Assembly: GCA_031291755.1 (NCBI GenBank)
Contig: JARLIK010000002.1
Coordinates: 1 to 64,000 of the forward strand
Reading direction: 5' to 3'
Source of the DNA: Acidocella sp.
GTDB lineage: Bacteria > Pseudomonadota > Alphaproteobacteria > Acetobacterales > Acetobacteraceae
DNA length: 64,000 nucleotides
In this document: positions 32,275 to 42,835 of the stretch, piece after piece
How positions within the stretch are numbered: position 1 is the first letter of the stretch
Layout: each line of letters starts with the position of its first letter
Position numbers and translations under genes: made by a program
Notes under the pieces: generated by a model
Seen by the model: only the letters and a program-made list of their open reading frames with translations
The model's database searches: none
Told to the model about the DNA's origin: nothing

Positions 32275-34092
32275 TTGATGCGCGATTCAGGACAAGCCTA
32301 TCTGCCCGAAGGTATGGGGGGCAGCGCCGAAATACCAGCCTGGGATTTGAGCGACCTTTACGCATCCGCCACCGACCCGTGCATCACCACCGATCTGGCC
32401 ACGATTGAGCACGAGGCCGAGGCGTTCGAGGCGCGCTACAAGGGGAACATTGCCACCCTTTCAGGCGCTGAACTGGGTGCCGCGATTGCCGCTTACGAGC
32501 ATATCGAGGAACGACTGGGCCGGGTGCTCTCGTACGCGCAACTGCTGTTTGCCGCCGATTCCACCGACCCCGCTTGCGGTAAATTTTACCAGACAATGAG
32601 CGAGCGCGGCACCACCATCAACACATTTTTGCTGTTCTTCACGCTTGAGATCAACCGCATTGCCGAGATCGATCTGGCAGTGAAATTGCAGGACCCAGCG
32701 CTGGCGCATTACGCTTCATGGCTGCGGGATTTGCGAGTGTTTCTGCCGCATCAGCTTTCCGATGAGCTTGAGAAAATACTGCTCGAAAAGGACATGACGG
32801 GTCATTCCGCCTGGAGCCGGCTGTTTGATGAAACCACCGCGGGCATGCGGATTGCTCTGCGCGGTGAAGACCTCACATTGTCGGCGGTGTTAAACAAACT
32901 TTCCGATCCCTCACGCGAAATTCGTGAAGCTGCCGGCAAGGCGATTGGCGAGGCGATTGGAAAGCAGGAGAAGTTATTTTCCCTCATCACCAACACGCTC
33001 GCCAAAGATAAAGAGATCGACGATAAATGGCGGCATTATCCAAAGCCTTCGAGTTATCGTAACCGCTCGAACATGGTGGAGGATGAGGTGGTGGATGCGC
33101 TGTCCGCTGCCGTGGTGTCCTCGTATGGTAAGCTGTCGCATCGCTATTACGCCATGAAGGCCAAGTGGCTGGGGCTGGAGAAGCTCGAATATTGGGATCG
33201 TAATGCACCGTTGCCGGATGATGGCGACAAGGTAATTTCATGGCCGGAAGCCAAAGCCTATGTGCTGGATGCATACGGCGCCTTTACGCCGGAACTGGCC
33301 GCCACAGCCAGGCCGTTTTTCGAGAAGAACTGGATTGATGCGGCGTTACGTCCGGGCAAATCCGGTGGGGCATTTGCGCACCCTACTGTGCCGTCGGCGC
33401 ATCCGTTTGTGCTGATGAATTTCCATGGCCGCACGCGCGATGTGATGACGCTGGCGCATGAGTTGGGGCATGGCGTGCATCAGGTGCTGGCGGCGAAGCA
33501 GGGCTATTTAATGTCCGGCACGCCGTTAACATTGGCTGAAACCGCCAGCGTGTTTGGCGAGATGCTGACGTTCAGATCACTTCTCGATAATGAGACCGAT
33601 CCGCGCCGGAGAAAAATAATGCTGGCGCAAAAGGTTGAGGACATGCTGAACACGGTGGTCCGGCAGATTGCGTTTTATCAGTTCGAGAAAAAAATCCACG
33701 ATGAGCGCCGGCACGGCGAAATTCTGCCCGAGCGCATTGGTGAAATCTGGCTGGAAGTGCAGACCGAAAGCCTGGGCCCAGCCTTCAACTTCACCGAAGA
33801 GTACCGGATGTTCTGGGCCTATGTGCCGCATTTCATTCACTCACCGTTTTATGTGTATGCTTATGCGTTTGGTGATTGTTTGGTGAACGCGCTGTATGCC
33901 GTTTACACCGAGCAAAAAACTGCCGGGAAGGCCGCTGAATTCACCGGAAAATATCTCACCATGTTGCGGGCCGGTGGTACGTTGCGCCACCAGGAGCTGC
34001 TGGCACCGTTCGGGCTGGACGCCACTGAACCGGAGTTCTGGCAGAAGGGCCTGGATGTGATTTCAGGGTTTATTGACGAGTTGGCAGCGTAA
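32275..34092 (+). CDS. pepF: M3 family oligoendopeptidase F-like peptidase
   Basis: VMTLAHELGHGVHQVLAAKQG zinc motif; FHGRTRDVMTL. Confidence 0.93.
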   Translation: MMRDSGQAYLPEGMGGSAEIPAWDLSDLYASATDPCITTDLATIEHEAEAFEARYKGNIATLSGAELGAAIAAYEHIEERLGRVLSYAQLLFAADSTDPACGKFYQTMSERGTTINTFLLFFTLEINRIAEIDLAVKLQDPALAHYASWLRDLRVFLPHQLSDELEKILLEKDMTGHSAWSRLFDETTAGMRIALRGEDLTLSAVLNKLSDPSREIREAAGKAIGEAIGKQEKLFSLITNTLAKDKEIDDKWRHYPKPSSYRNRSNMVEDEVVDALSAAVVSSYGKLSHRYYAMKAKWLGLEKLEYWDRNAPLPDDGDKVISWPEAKAYVLDAYGAFTPELAATARPFFEKNWIDAALRPGKSGGAFAHPTVPSAHPFVLMNFHGRTRDVMTLAHELGHGVHQVLAAKQGYLMSGTPLTLAETASVFGEMLTFRSLLDNETDPRRRKIMLAQKVEDMLNTVVRQIAFYQFEKKIHDERRHGEILPERIGEIWLEVQTESLGPAFNFTEEYRMFWAYVPHFIHSPFYVYAYAFGDCLVNALYAVYTEQKTAGKAAEFTGKYLTMLRAGGTLRHQELLAPFGLDATEPEFWQKGLDVISGFIDELAA

Positions 34093-34093
34093 T

Positions 34094-35446
34094 ATGGTTG
34101 ATCGTGATGGCGGGAGTATGTTTGGTGAAATCCGCCGTCTGGCGCGCACCTCGGGCGCGGTAGGTGGAATCGCGGCACGGATTACCGGCGAGCGCGTGTT
34201 TGGGATCAAAACCAATCAAGCCAAGCACGCCGAGGATTTGAAGGCGATTCTGGGAGGGCTAAAAGGCCCGATGATGAAGGTGGCGCAGTTCCTCTCCACC
34301 ATCCCAGACGCATTGCCGCCGGAATATGCCGCACAGTTGGCGGAATTGCAGGCTAATGCGCCGCCGATGGGCTGGGCGTTTGTGCGCCGCCGGATGACGG
34401 GCGAACTGGGGCCGAATTGGGAGAAAAAATTTCAGAAATTTGGCCATGAGGCCGCTGCCGCCGCCAGCTTAGGTCAAGTGCATCGCGCCACCTTGCTGGA
34501 TGGCACGGAAGTGGCTTGCAAGCTGCAATACCCCGATATGCCGAGCACGGTGGAAGCAGATCTCCGGCAGATCAAAATGGCGATGGCGGTATATCGCCGG
34601 ATGGATAACGCCATCATCCAGGATGATATCTACGAGGAACTGGTTGAGCGGTTGCGTGAGGAGCTGGATTACAACCGCGAAGCCGCGCAGATGCGCTTGT
34701 ATCGCGACATGCTGGCCGGCGTGCCAGATGTGAATGTGCCCGAGCCGGTGCCCGATTACACCACCACCCGGCTGATCACGATGAAATGGCTGAACGGCAC
34801 CGGGCTGAGTGCCTGGCTGGCCACCAACCCCTCGCAGGAGTCCCGTAATCGGCTTGCCACCGCGTTATTCAGGGCATGGTACAAGCCGTTTTACCGCTAT
34901 GGCGTGATTCATGGTGACCCGCATCTGGGCAATTATCAGGTCAACCCGGATGGCGAGCTGAATTTGCTCGATTATGGCTCGATCCGGGTGTTTCGGGGTA
35001 AATTCGTGACCGGCGTGCTGGAACTCTATGCCGCGGTGCGTGACGATGACGAGGCGCGTGCGGCGCATGCCTATGATATCTGGGGCTTCAAGGGTGTCAC
35101 CAGCGAGCAGGTGCATGTGCTGAATGATTGGGCGCGGTTTATCTATGAGCCGCTGGTGCAGGACCGGGTGCGGCCGATCCAGGAAAATGGCGACACGCAA
35201 TTTGGCCGCTCGGTTGCCGAGAAGGTGCATGCCGGGTTGCAGCGCACCGGCGGGGTGCGTCCGCCGCGGGAGTTCGTGCTGATGGACCGCTCCGCGATAG
35301 GATTGGGAAGTGTTTTTTTGCGGCTGCAGGCCGAGCTCAATTGGAGCCGGTTGTTTCACGAGACAGTGGCGGAGTTTGACGAGGCGGAACTTGAAGCCCG
35401 CCAGACCGAGGCGCTGGCTGCGGCGGGCGTACCGGTTACAGTTTAG
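34094..35446 (+). CDS. ABC1/UbiB (AarF) atypical kinase family protein
   Basis: GPMMKVAQFLSTIPDALPPEYAAQLAELQANAPPM; AAAASLGQVHRATLLDGTEVACKLQYP; GVIHGDPHLGNYQVN. Confidence 0.92.
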   Translation: MVDRDGGSMFGEIRRLARTSGAVGGIAARITGERVFGIKTNQAKHAEDLKAILGGLKGPMMKVAQFLSTIPDALPPEYAAQLAELQANAPPMGWAFVRRRMTGELGPNWEKKFQKFGHEAAAAASLGQVHRATLLDGTEVACKLQYPDMPSTVEADLRQIKMAMAVYRRMDNAIIQDDIYEELVERLREELDYNREAAQMRLYRDMLAGVPDVNVPEPVPDYTTTRLITMKWLNGTGLSAWLATNPSQESRNRLATALFRAWYKPFYRYGVIHGDPHLGNYQVNPDGELNLLDYGSIRVFRGKFVTGVLELYAAVRDDDEARAAHAYDIWGFKGVTSEQVHVLNDWARFIYEPLVQDRVRPIQENGDTQFGRSVAEKVHAGLQRTGGVRPPREFVLMDRSAIGLGSVFLRLQAELNWSRLFHETVAEFDEAELEARQTEALAAAGVPVTV

Positions 35447-35515
35447 CCGTGGTATTGCTTTCATCGGCGTTACCGCTTAGGCGCGTTATGTAACGCTTGG
35501 AGAACCATTGGACTT

Positions 35516-36214
35516 ATGTCGATTTTTAAAAACGGCGGGCGGGAAGGGATTACGGCCCGTCTTTACCGGAAATGGCTCCATAAATTTTATGCGAACGATC
35601 TTTGGCTGGATTTGCGGCTGCACGCCAAGCGGGAAGCTGTTGAATATATCATCGCCAATATGCCGGAAGCGATGGTGCTGCCGGACCGCTTCGATCTGCT
35701 GAAATTTGCGCTTGACCGGGCCCCGGCGCAGGGGTTGGTGGTTGAATTTGGCGTCGAAAAAGGCGCCTCTCTGCGGCATCTAGCGGCCAATACTTTGCGT
35801 GTCGTGCATGGGTTTGACAGTTTCGAAGGTCTGCCGGGAGACTGGGGCGGTACCAAGGAAGCCGCCGGGGCGTTTTCCCTGCAGGGCAAATTGCCGAAAA
35901 TTCTGGGCAATTCGCAGCTTCACGTCGGCTGGTTCGACGCCACTTTGCCGGAGTTTCTGGCGACCCACCCGGAAGCCTGTGCCCTGATCCATGTGGATTG
36001 TGACATTTACACATCAACTGTCAGCATTTTCACGTTGCTGCGCGAGCGGATCAAGACCGGCACGGTGATTGTGTTCGATGAATATTTCAATTACCCCGGC
36101 TGGCGTGCCCATGAATATAAGGCATTCCAGGAGTTTATCGCCTTAACGGGTCATACTTACCGCTATATTGGCGTGGCCGCCGAGAAGGGCCATGTGGCGG
36201 TTATAATTACGTAA
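35516..36214 (+). CDS. TylF/MycF-type macrocin-O-methyltransferase-like protein
   Basis: VVEFGVEKGASLRHLA; VHGFDSFEGLPGDWGG; LIHVDCDIYTSTVSIF; VIVFDEYFNYPGWRAHEYKAF. Confidence 0.82.
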   Translation: MSIFKNGGREGITARLYRKWLHKFYANDLWLDLRLHAKREAVEYIIANMPEAMVLPDRFDLLKFALDRAPAQGLVVEFGVEKGASLRHLAANTLRVVHGFDSFEGLPGDWGGTKEAAGAFSLQGKLPKILGNSQLHVGWFDATLPEFLATHPEACALIHVDCDIYTSTVSIFTLLRERIKTGTVIVFDEYFNYPGWRAHEYKAFQEFIALTGHTYRYIGVAAEKGHVAVIIT

Positions 36215-36339
36215 GAATTACGGCCTTGCTTTCCGGTAATGGCTGAAACTATTGCATCTGTTGCGCTGCTCCATCATGGTGCGGGCAATTGCGCGACCGG
36301 GCCGAAGGGCCGGTTTTAATGGCTTATGGGGATGGTTAA

Positions 36340-37479
36340 ATGCGTCTGGCGGTTTTGAAAGAACGTGCATCTGGTGAAGCCCGTGTGGCTGCGACACCGG
36401 ATACGGTCAAAAAATTAATAGCCCTGGGTTTGAGCGTTGCGGTGGAAGCCGGAGCTGGTCTGGAAGCGTCGATTTCCGATGCCGAATACAGCGCGGCCGG
36501 GGCTGAGATCGCCGCTGATCCTGCGGCGGCGCTGAAGGATGCTGGCATTTTGTTTGCCGTGCAGGCGCCCGGGCAGGATATTCGGGCCCTGATGCCCAAG
36601 GGCATTCTGCTGATCTGTACCATGAACACCTTTTCTGACCCTTCGCTGGTGCCAGCTTTGGCTGCCGCCGGGATTGACGGCGTGGCGATGGAGATGATGC
36701 CGCGCATTACCCGCGCACAGAGCATGGATGTGCTGTCCAGCCAGGCGAACCTCGCTGGCTACCGTGCGGTGATCGAAGCGGCGAACGCGTTTGCCCGCGG
36801 CTTCCCGATGATGATGACCGCTGCCGGGACCGTTCCTCCCGCCCGTGTGCTGGTGATTGGCGCTGGCGTGGCCGGCTTGCAGGCCATTGCTACCGCCCGC
36901 CGCCTGGGCGGCATTGTTTCGGGCACCGACGTGCGCCCGGCTGCCAAGGAAGAAATCCGCTCGCTCGGCGCGACGTATATTGGCGTGGACGATGAGGAAT
37001 CCGCCAAACAGACCGGCCCGTACGCCGGCCAGATGTCTGATGAATTCCGCAAGAAGCAGGCGGATTTGATGGCCGTGACCGTTGCGAAGAATGACATGGT
37101 AATCTGCACCGCGCTGGTGCAGGGCCGTAAGGCTCCCACCATCGTTACCGCCGACATGGTGGCCGCGATGAAGCCGGGTAGCGTGATTGTCGATCTGGCA
37201 GCGGATTCCGGCGGCAATTGTGCGGCTACCGTGCCGGGCGAGCTCATTGTTACTGAAAACGGTGTGCAGGTTTTGGGTTACCGCAATTGGCCGTCCCGCA
37301 TCGGCGTGGCCGCCAGCCAGTTGTACGCGCGCAATCTGCTGACATTCCTCACCACTTTCTGGGACAAAGAGACCAAGGCACCGAAGCTGGTGGAAACCGA
37401 TGACATTATCAAAGGCGTGCTGCTGACCAAGGGCGGGCAGATTGTTCACCCGAATTTTCAGCCGGCTGCTGCCGCGTAA
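36340..37479 (+). CDS. pntAA: NAD(P) transhydrogenase subunit alpha part 1
   Basis: MRLAVLKERASGEARVAATPDTVKKL; VLVIGAGVAGLQAIATARRLGGIVSGTDVRPAAKEEI. Confidence 0.95.
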   Translation: MRLAVLKERASGEARVAATPDTVKKLIALGLSVAVEAGAGLEASISDAEYSAAGAEIAADPAAALKDAGILFAVQAPGQDIRALMPKGILLICTMNTFSDPSLVPALAAAGIDGVAMEMMPRITRAQSMDVLSSQANLAGYRAVIEAANAFARGFPMMMTAAGTVPPARVLVIGAGVAGLQAIATARRLGGIVSGTDVRPAAKEEIRSLGATYIGVDDEESAKQTGPYAGQMSDEFRKKQADLMAVTVAKNDMVICTALVQGRKAPTIVTADMVAAMKPGSVIVDLAADSGGNCAATVPGELIVTENGVQVLGYRNWPSRIGVAASQLYARNLLTFLTTFWDKETKAPKLVETDDIIKGVLLTKGGQIVHPNFQPAAAA

Positions 37480-37494
37480 TCAAGGAACCTGAAC

Positions 37495-37887
37495 ATGACC
37501 CCTACTGATCTTGCGAGCCAGGCGGCAGACCTCGCCCACCAGGCCTCCATTCTGGCTCAGAACGCTGCGGGCGTTGCGGCGATTGCTGCCCAGCACGCCC
37601 CACCGGCGGCGCCATTTGTGTATCTGTTCAGCATTTTCGTGCTGGCGATTTTTGTCGGCTATTATGTGGTCTGGAACGTCACCCCGGCGTTGCACTCACC
37701 TTTGATGGCGGTGACCAACGCGATTTCCTCGGTGATCATCGTGGGTGCCATGTTGGCAGCCGGGCTGCATGGTAATTTTGCCGCGCATAGCTTTGGCTTC
37801 CTGGCCGTGGTGCTGGTGAGTGTTAATATTTTCGGCGGCTTTGTGGTGACTAACCGCATGCTCTCGATGTTCCGCAAGAAGCAATAA
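37495..37887 (+). CDS. pntAB: NAD(P) transhydrogenase subunit alpha part 2
   Basis: [50 protein letters not shown]. Confidence 0.95.
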   Translation: MTPTDLASQAADLAHQASILAQNAAGVAAIAAQHAPPAAPFVYLFSIFVLAIFVGYYVVWNVTPALHSPLMAVTNAISSVIIVGAMLAAGLHGNFAAHSFGFLAVVLVSVNIFGGFVVTNRMLSMFRKKQ

Positions 37888-37900
37888 GGCAAACGCCCAC

Positions 37901-39304
37901 ATGAACGAGTCATTTACTGCTTTTGCCTATCTGGTCGCCGCTGTCCTGTTCATTCTGGCGCTGCGCGGCCTGTCTCACCCATTAACATCCCGCCGCGGCA
38001 ACCAGATGGGTGTCGTTGGCATGGCCATCGCCATTGTTGCCACCCTTTTGCATGGCGGCATGTCGCTGGGTGGCGTGTTCATGATTGTGCTGGGGGTCGC
38101 CATTGGTGGTTCCATCGGTACGGTTGCGGCACTCCGGATTAAGATGACGGCGCTACCGCAGCTTGTTGCGGCCTTCCACTCATTGGTGGGTTTGGCGGCG
38201 GTGTTTGTGGCGGCATCCGCGCTGAATGCGCCGGAGAGCTTTGGCATTGGCTCGCCGGGCCATATTCACGTTGAGAGCCTGATTGAAATGTCGCTTGGGC
38301 TGGCGATTGGTGCCATCACCTTTACCGGTTCATTGATCGCGTTTGCCAAGTTGCAGGCGCTGATGAAGGGCACACCGATCACCTTCAAGGGCCAACACCA
38401 GATCAATCTGGGGCTTGGCATATTGCTGCTGGTGTTGATCGTGGCGTTCATCGTCTCGGGCGGCAGCCAGGTGGTGTTCTGGATGGTGGCGCTGCTGGCG
38501 CTCGCCATTGGCTTTTTGCTCATCATCCCGATCGGTGGTGCCGACATGCCCGTGGTGGTCTCGATGCTGAACTCCTATTCGGGCTGGGCGGCTTCGGGCA
38601 TTGGTTTCACCATTGGAAACCTGGCCTTGATCGTGACGGGTGCGCTGGTGGGCTCCTCGGGCGCCATTCTGTCCTACATTATGTGCAAGGGCATGAACCG
38701 CAGTATCTTCAACGTGATCTTGGGCGGGTTTGGTACCACTGGCGAGGCTGCTGTGGCGGGTCCGGCCGGCGACAAGGCGGTGAAGATCGGCTCGGCGGAA
38801 GATGCGGCGTTCATTATGAAGAATGCCTCGAAGGTTATCATCGTGCCGGGCTACGGCATGGCGGTGTCACAGGCCCAGCATGCGCTGCGCGAAATGGCTG
38901 ACACGCTGAAGAAAGATAATGTCGAGGTGAAATACGCCATTCATCCGGTGGCGGGCCGTATGCCGGGGCATATGAACGTGCTGCTGGCCGAAGCCAACGT
39001 GCCGTATGACGAGGTGTTCGAGCTTGAGCAGATCAACAACGAGTTCGCCACCGCTGACGTGGTGTATGTGATCGGCGCGAATGACGTGACCAACCCGGCA
39101 GCCAAGACCAACCCGGCCAGCCCGATTTTCGGGATGCCGATTCTGGAAGTCGACAAGGCCAAGACCGTGCTGTTTGTGAAGCGCTCGATGGCCTCAGGCT
39201 ATGCCGGTGTGGAGAACGAGCTGTTCTTCCGTGACAACACCATGATGCTGTTCGGTGATGCCAAGAAGATGACCGAAGAGATCGTGCAGGCGCTCAACCA
39301 CTAA
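37901..39304 (+). CDS. pntB: NAD(P) transhydrogenase subunit beta
   Basis: SRRGNQMGVVGMAIAI; VVIVPGYGMAVSQAQHALREMAD-like stretch; YAIHPVAGRMPGHMNVLLAEANVPYDEVFE. Confidence 0.96.
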   Translation: MNESFTAFAYLVAAVLFILALRGLSHPLTSRRGNQMGVVGMAIAIVATLLHGGMSLGGVFMIVLGVAIGGSIGTVAALRIKMTALPQLVAAFHSLVGLAAVFVAASALNAPESFGIGSPGHIHVESLIEMSLGLAIGAITFTGSLIAFAKLQALMKGTPITFKGQHQINLGLGILLLVLIVAFIVSGGSQVVFWMVALLALAIGFLLIIPIGGADMPVVVSMLNSYSGWAASGIGFTIGNLALIVTGALVGSSGAILSYIMCKGMNRSIFNVILGGFGTTGEAAVAGPAGDKAVKIGSAEDAAFIMKNASKVIIVPGYGMAVSQAQHALREMADTLKKDNVEVKYAIHPVAGRMPGHMNVLLAEANVPYDEVFELEQINNEFATADVVYVIGANDVTNPAAKTNPASPIFGMPILEVDKAKTVLFVKRSMASGYAGVENELFFRDNTMMLFGDAKKMTEEIVQALNH

Positions 39305-39318
39305 GCCGCCCAAGAATG

Positions 39319-39346
39319 AAAAGGCCCGGAATTTCCGGGCCTTTTT
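39319..39346. terminator. Intrinsic terminator after pntB, shared with the convergent small ORF
   Basis: aaaaggcccggaatttccgggcctttttg. Confidence 0.9.
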
Positions 39347-39349
39347 GAT

Positions 39350-39556
39350 TCAGGCTTGCACTTTGCTCATATGCTCGATCGACGAGGCGAACCGGCTGAC
39401 GGCGAGCCGTTCACGGTTGATCAACTCTTCGATGGTTTCGTGGTTAGGGTCGCCATCCAGCTTCCCTCCAGCTTCCTTGAATTTGAGCAGCCGCTCCAGA
39501 TGCAGTGAGTGGCTGGCCTTCATGGCTTCGAGAATCGGCAAAATAGGCTCGGGCAT
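39350..39556 (-). CDS. Small conserved-looking hypothetical protein (68 aa)
   Basis: MPEPILPILEAMKASHSLHLERLLKFKEAGGKLDGDPNHETIEELINRERLAVSRFASSIEHMSKVQA; ends at a shared terminator. Confidence 0.6.
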   Translation of the reverse strand: MPEPILPILEAMKASHSLHLERLLKFKEAGGKLDGDPNHETIEELINRERLAVSRFASSIEHMSKVQA

Positions 39557-39688
39557 ATGCGTTCTCCAGTTATTATTGAGGTGACCATATGACTGTTTCG
39601 AGACTGCCGCCAAGCATTTTTAGGGGGGCAGAATTGTGGCCTGGCGATATCGTAAAAATCCGTAAGCGTGCTTATCATATGCTCTGTG

Positions 39689-40156
39689 ATGAGCCAGCAC
39701 CCCGACCATGATTTACTGTTCCTGCTGCACGATGTCGCCCGGATGCTACGGGTTGAGGTGGATAGGCGTGCCAGTGCGCATGGGGTGACCAGGGCGCAAT
39801 GGGCGTTGCTGTCCAGGTTAGCCCGGAACCCTGGGCTTTCGCAGAAGGAAATTGCCGATTTGCTGGAGGTGGAGCCGATTTCGGTGGCGCGTCTGGTGGA
39901 CCGGCTGGCGGCGAGCGGTTTGATCGAGCGGCGGGCGGATGCGGCGGACCGGCGCATCTGGCGGCTGCATCTGCTGCCTGCCGCCGAGCCGGTTTTGCAG
40001 GAACTGGCAGTACTGAAGCGGGCGCTGGCTGCGGAGATCGGCGCGGGGGTGCCCGACGAAGTGCGCGATGCCATGCTCGCCGGACTGGATCAGATGAAAG
40101 CCAATTTGTTGAATATGCCAGAAGTGCCATCCGGCACGATCAAGGAGGTTGCGTAA
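39689..40156 (+). CDS. MarR family transcriptional regulator
   Basis: WALLSRLARNPGLSQKEIADLLEVEPISVARLVDRLAASGLIERRADAADRRIWRLHLLPAA winged helix. Confidence 0.92.
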   Translation: MSQHPDHDLLFLLHDVARMLRVEVDRRASAHGVTRAQWALLSRLARNPGLSQKEIADLLEVEPISVARLVDRLAASGLIERRADAADRRIWRLHLLPAAEPVLQELAVLKRALAAEIGAGVPDEVRDAMLAGLDQMKANLLNMPEVPSGTIKEVA

Positions 40157-41241
40157 TGTCTCAGACCAGCACCGTACCACGCAATACCAGCAATGCCGGG
40201 TTCCGCCGGGCCAACCGCATTAAACTGTTGCGCCCCGTTTTGATGCTGGGCGGCGTGCTGGTCGTGGTGATTGTCTCGTTAATTTTCTGGTTGTTTGGCG
40301 GCCAGTATGTGTCGTCGGATGACACTTACGTGGATGCGGCGAAGGTCTCATTGTCCACCGATGTCTCGGGTTTGGTTTCGGAAGTGGACGTGAAGGATAA
40401 TCAGCATGTTGAGGCTGGGCAGGTTTTGTTCAAGCTGAGCCAGGCGCAGTTTAACATCGCGGTGGCTGCCGCCCAGGCGCAGTTGGCGCAGGCCCAATTG
40501 GATGTGGCGTCCGCCAAGCGTGGCTATGCCGAGGCGGTGGATGAGATTGCCGCGCAACGGATTCAAATCCAGGATGATCAGTCGAATCTTTCAAAATACG
40601 CCTCGGTGGTTGGCTCCGGCGGCGTGACGCGGGCGACTTACGATGATGCTCGGTTCAAGCTGGCGGCTGACCAGTCGAAGCTGACGCAGTTGCAGGATGA
40701 ATCCGGCGTGCAACTGGCCAAATTGGCTAATAACCCTGACATCGACCCCGCGCAGACCCCGGAATATCAATCGGCCCTGGCGCAGCTGAACAATGCAAAA
40801 CTGCAGCAGGCCCACAGCATCGTGCGGGCACCTTATTCCGGTACCGTGACGATGGTCGAGCAGTTGCAGCCAAGCATGTTTCTACCGGCCGGCACCGTGG
40901 CCTTCGGGCTGGTTTCCGACACCGATGTATGGGTAACAGCACAGCCGAAGGAGAGTGATCTGACCTGGGTGAAGCCGGGGCAGAGCGTGGATATTACGGT
41001 TGATGCGTATCCAGGTGAAAAATGGACCGGCGTGGTGCAAAGCATCAGCCCTGCCAGCGGCTCGGAGTTTTCTATTCTGCCGGCGCAGAATTCGTCGGGT
41101 AATTGGGTGAAAGTGGTGCAGCGGATTCCGCTGAGGGTGCAGATCAAATCGGGTCCGGATGGGTTTGTGCTGCGCGATGGTATGAGTGCCGAAATTTCAA
41201 TTGACACCAATCACCATCGGCATTTGTCGGATCTGTTCTAA
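40156..41241 (+). CDS. HlyD/EmrA family membrane fusion protein
   Basis: YVSSDDTYVDAAKVSLSTDVSGLVSEVDVKDNQHVEAGQVLFKL; VRAPYSGTVTMVEQLQPSMFL. Confidence 0.92.
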   Translation: MSQTSTVPRNTSNAGFRRANRIKLLRPVLMLGGVLVVVIVSLIFWLFGGQYVSSDDTYVDAAKVSLSTDVSGLVSEVDVKDNQHVEAGQVLFKLSQAQFNIAVAAAQAQLAQAQLDVASAKRGYAEAVDEIAAQRIQIQDDQSNLSKYASVVGSGGVTRATYDDARFKLAADQSKLTQLQDESGVQLAKLANNPDIDPAQTPEYQSALAQLNNAKLQQAHSIVRAPYSGTVTMVEQLQPSMFLPAGTVAFGLVSDTDVWVTAQPKESDLTWVKPGQSVDITVDAYPGEKWTGVVQSISPASGSEFSILPAQNSSGNWVKVVQRIPLRVQIKSGPDGFVLRDGMSAEISIDTNHHRHLSDLF

Positions 41242-42788
41242 TGCCGGGTCCAGCCTTGGTGGAGACGCCGCACCGGACGTTGATCACCATTTGTCTGATG
41301 ATCGCGACCTTGATGCAGGCGCTGGATTCCACCATCGCCAATGTGGCGTTGCCCTATATGCAGGGCAGTCTCTCGGCTTCATATGACGAAATCACCTGGG
41401 TTCTCACATCCTATGTGATTGCCGCGGCTATCATGACGGCGCCGGTGGGCTGGCTGGCGGCAAGGTTTGGCCGCAAGAATTTATTTGTCGCGTGTCTGGT
41501 GGGATTCACAGTGACCTCAATGCTGTGCGGCATTGCGGACTCGCTGGTGCAGATGGTCGTTTACCGGTTTTTGCAGGGTTGCTTTGGCGCAGCTTTGGTG
41601 CCGCTCTCGCAATCCACCATGCTTGATATCTACCCGGTTGAGCAGCGCGGGATGGCGATGTCGGTCTGGGGTATGGGGGTTATGGTGGGGCCGATTTTGG
41701 GGCCGACCCTGGGCGGCTATCTGACCTATTATTACAATTGGCGCTATGTGTTTTTCGTGAATTTGCCATTTGGCATCATTGCCGTGGTAGGCTTGTTGTT
41801 TTTGATGCCACGGGTAAAGCAGGCGGCCACCGGAGGGTTTGACTGGCTGGGATTTGGCGTGCTCGCCTTGGGGCTGGCGGCGTTGCAGATCATGCTGGAC
41901 CGTGGCGAAGAGCTTGATTGGTTTAGTAACCCTGAAATTATCGTTGCCGCGATACTGGCGGGCTTGGGATTTTATTTATTCATCGTGCATATGATGACCT
42001 CGAAGGACCCGTTCATTCCACGTGCCGCCTTCCGTGATATGAACCTGAATGCCGGGTTGATTACAATGTTTTCGGTGGGGATGATTCTGCTCGCCTCCTC
42101 CGCCCTGCTCGCACCATACCTCGAAAATCTCGGCAATTATCCGGTGGCGACCGCGGGTTTGATCATGGCACCGCGCGGCATAGGCACCATGGGTGCGATG
42201 ATGATCGCCGGCAGGCTCACCAACAAAGTGGACCCAAGGGCGATCATGCTGGTGGGATATGGGATGCTGGGCCTCTCGATTTACATGCTGGAAGGTTGGA
42301 CCCCGGATGTTTCGGTGGGGTACATGACGACCACCATCATCATTCAGGGGGCGGGTCTGGGCTTTGTGTTCGTGCCATTGCAGGTAGTGGCGTTTTACAC
42401 GCTCTCACCGGCGTTGCGCACCCAGGGTACGGGTTTGCTCAGCCTGGTTCGTAATGTTGGCAGTGCCATAGGCATTTCCATTACCTCGGCCTTGCTGGAC
42501 CGCCAGAGCCAGGTTGAACACTCAGTGCTCGCGCAATATATTACCCCCTTTGCCCGGCCTTTGCAGGTTGGTGGGGCGGTGAGCAAAATGCTGAACCCGG
42601 CCTCACCGGCCGGTGCCTCGTTGCTGAATAGCTTGGTCAACACCCAGGCGCAGATTGTCGCCTATGTGGATGATTATAAGCTGATGCTGCTCACCACCAT
42701 CCCGGCGGTGGCTTGCCTGCTGCTGATGCGCAAGCCACCAGCCGAGGCCATGGTGCCTGTGTCCATCGGTCATACGGTTATGGATTAG
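41241..42788 (+). CDS. DHA2/EmrB family MFS drug efflux transporter
   Basis: LMQALDSTIANVALPYMQGSLSASYDEITWVLTSYVIAAAIMTAPVGWLAARFGRK; GPILGPTLGGYLT. Confidence 0.93.
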   Translation: MPGPALVETPHRTLITICLMIATLMQALDSTIANVALPYMQGSLSASYDEITWVLTSYVIAAAIMTAPVGWLAARFGRKNLFVACLVGFTVTSMLCGIADSLVQMVVYRFLQGCFGAALVPLSQSTMLDIYPVEQRGMAMSVWGMGVMVGPILGPTLGGYLTYYYNWRYVFFVNLPFGIIAVVGLLFLMPRVKQAATGGFDWLGFGVLALGLAALQIMLDRGEELDWFSNPEIIVAAILAGLGFYLFIVHMMTSKDPFIPRAAFRDMNLNAGLITMFSVGMILLASSALLAPYLENLGNYPVATAGLIMAPRGIGTMGAMMIAGRLTNKVDPRAIMLVGYGMLGLSIYMLEGWTPDVSVGYMTTTIIIQGAGLGFVFVPLQVVAFYTLSPALRTQGTGLLSLVRNVGSAIGISITSALLDRQSQVEHSVLAQYITPFARPLQVGGAVSKMLNPASPAGASLLNSLVNTQAQIVAYVDDYKLMLLTTIPAVACLLLMRKPPAEAMVPVSIGHTVMD

Positions 42789-42835
42789 ACGGCATCGGCA
42801 CATTCCGGCATGATACGAACATCCATGCAGGGATT

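Noticed and set aside
36291-36319. Hairpin cgaccgggccgaagggccggtttta before pntAA as a terminator
   Set aside because: Stem is imperfect and short; too weak to list as a feature.
36415-37449. 344-aa antisense ORF inside pntAA
   Set aside because: Opposite a strongly conserved gene; composition (His/Arg/Gly rich) matches an antisense shadow of high-GC codon usage.
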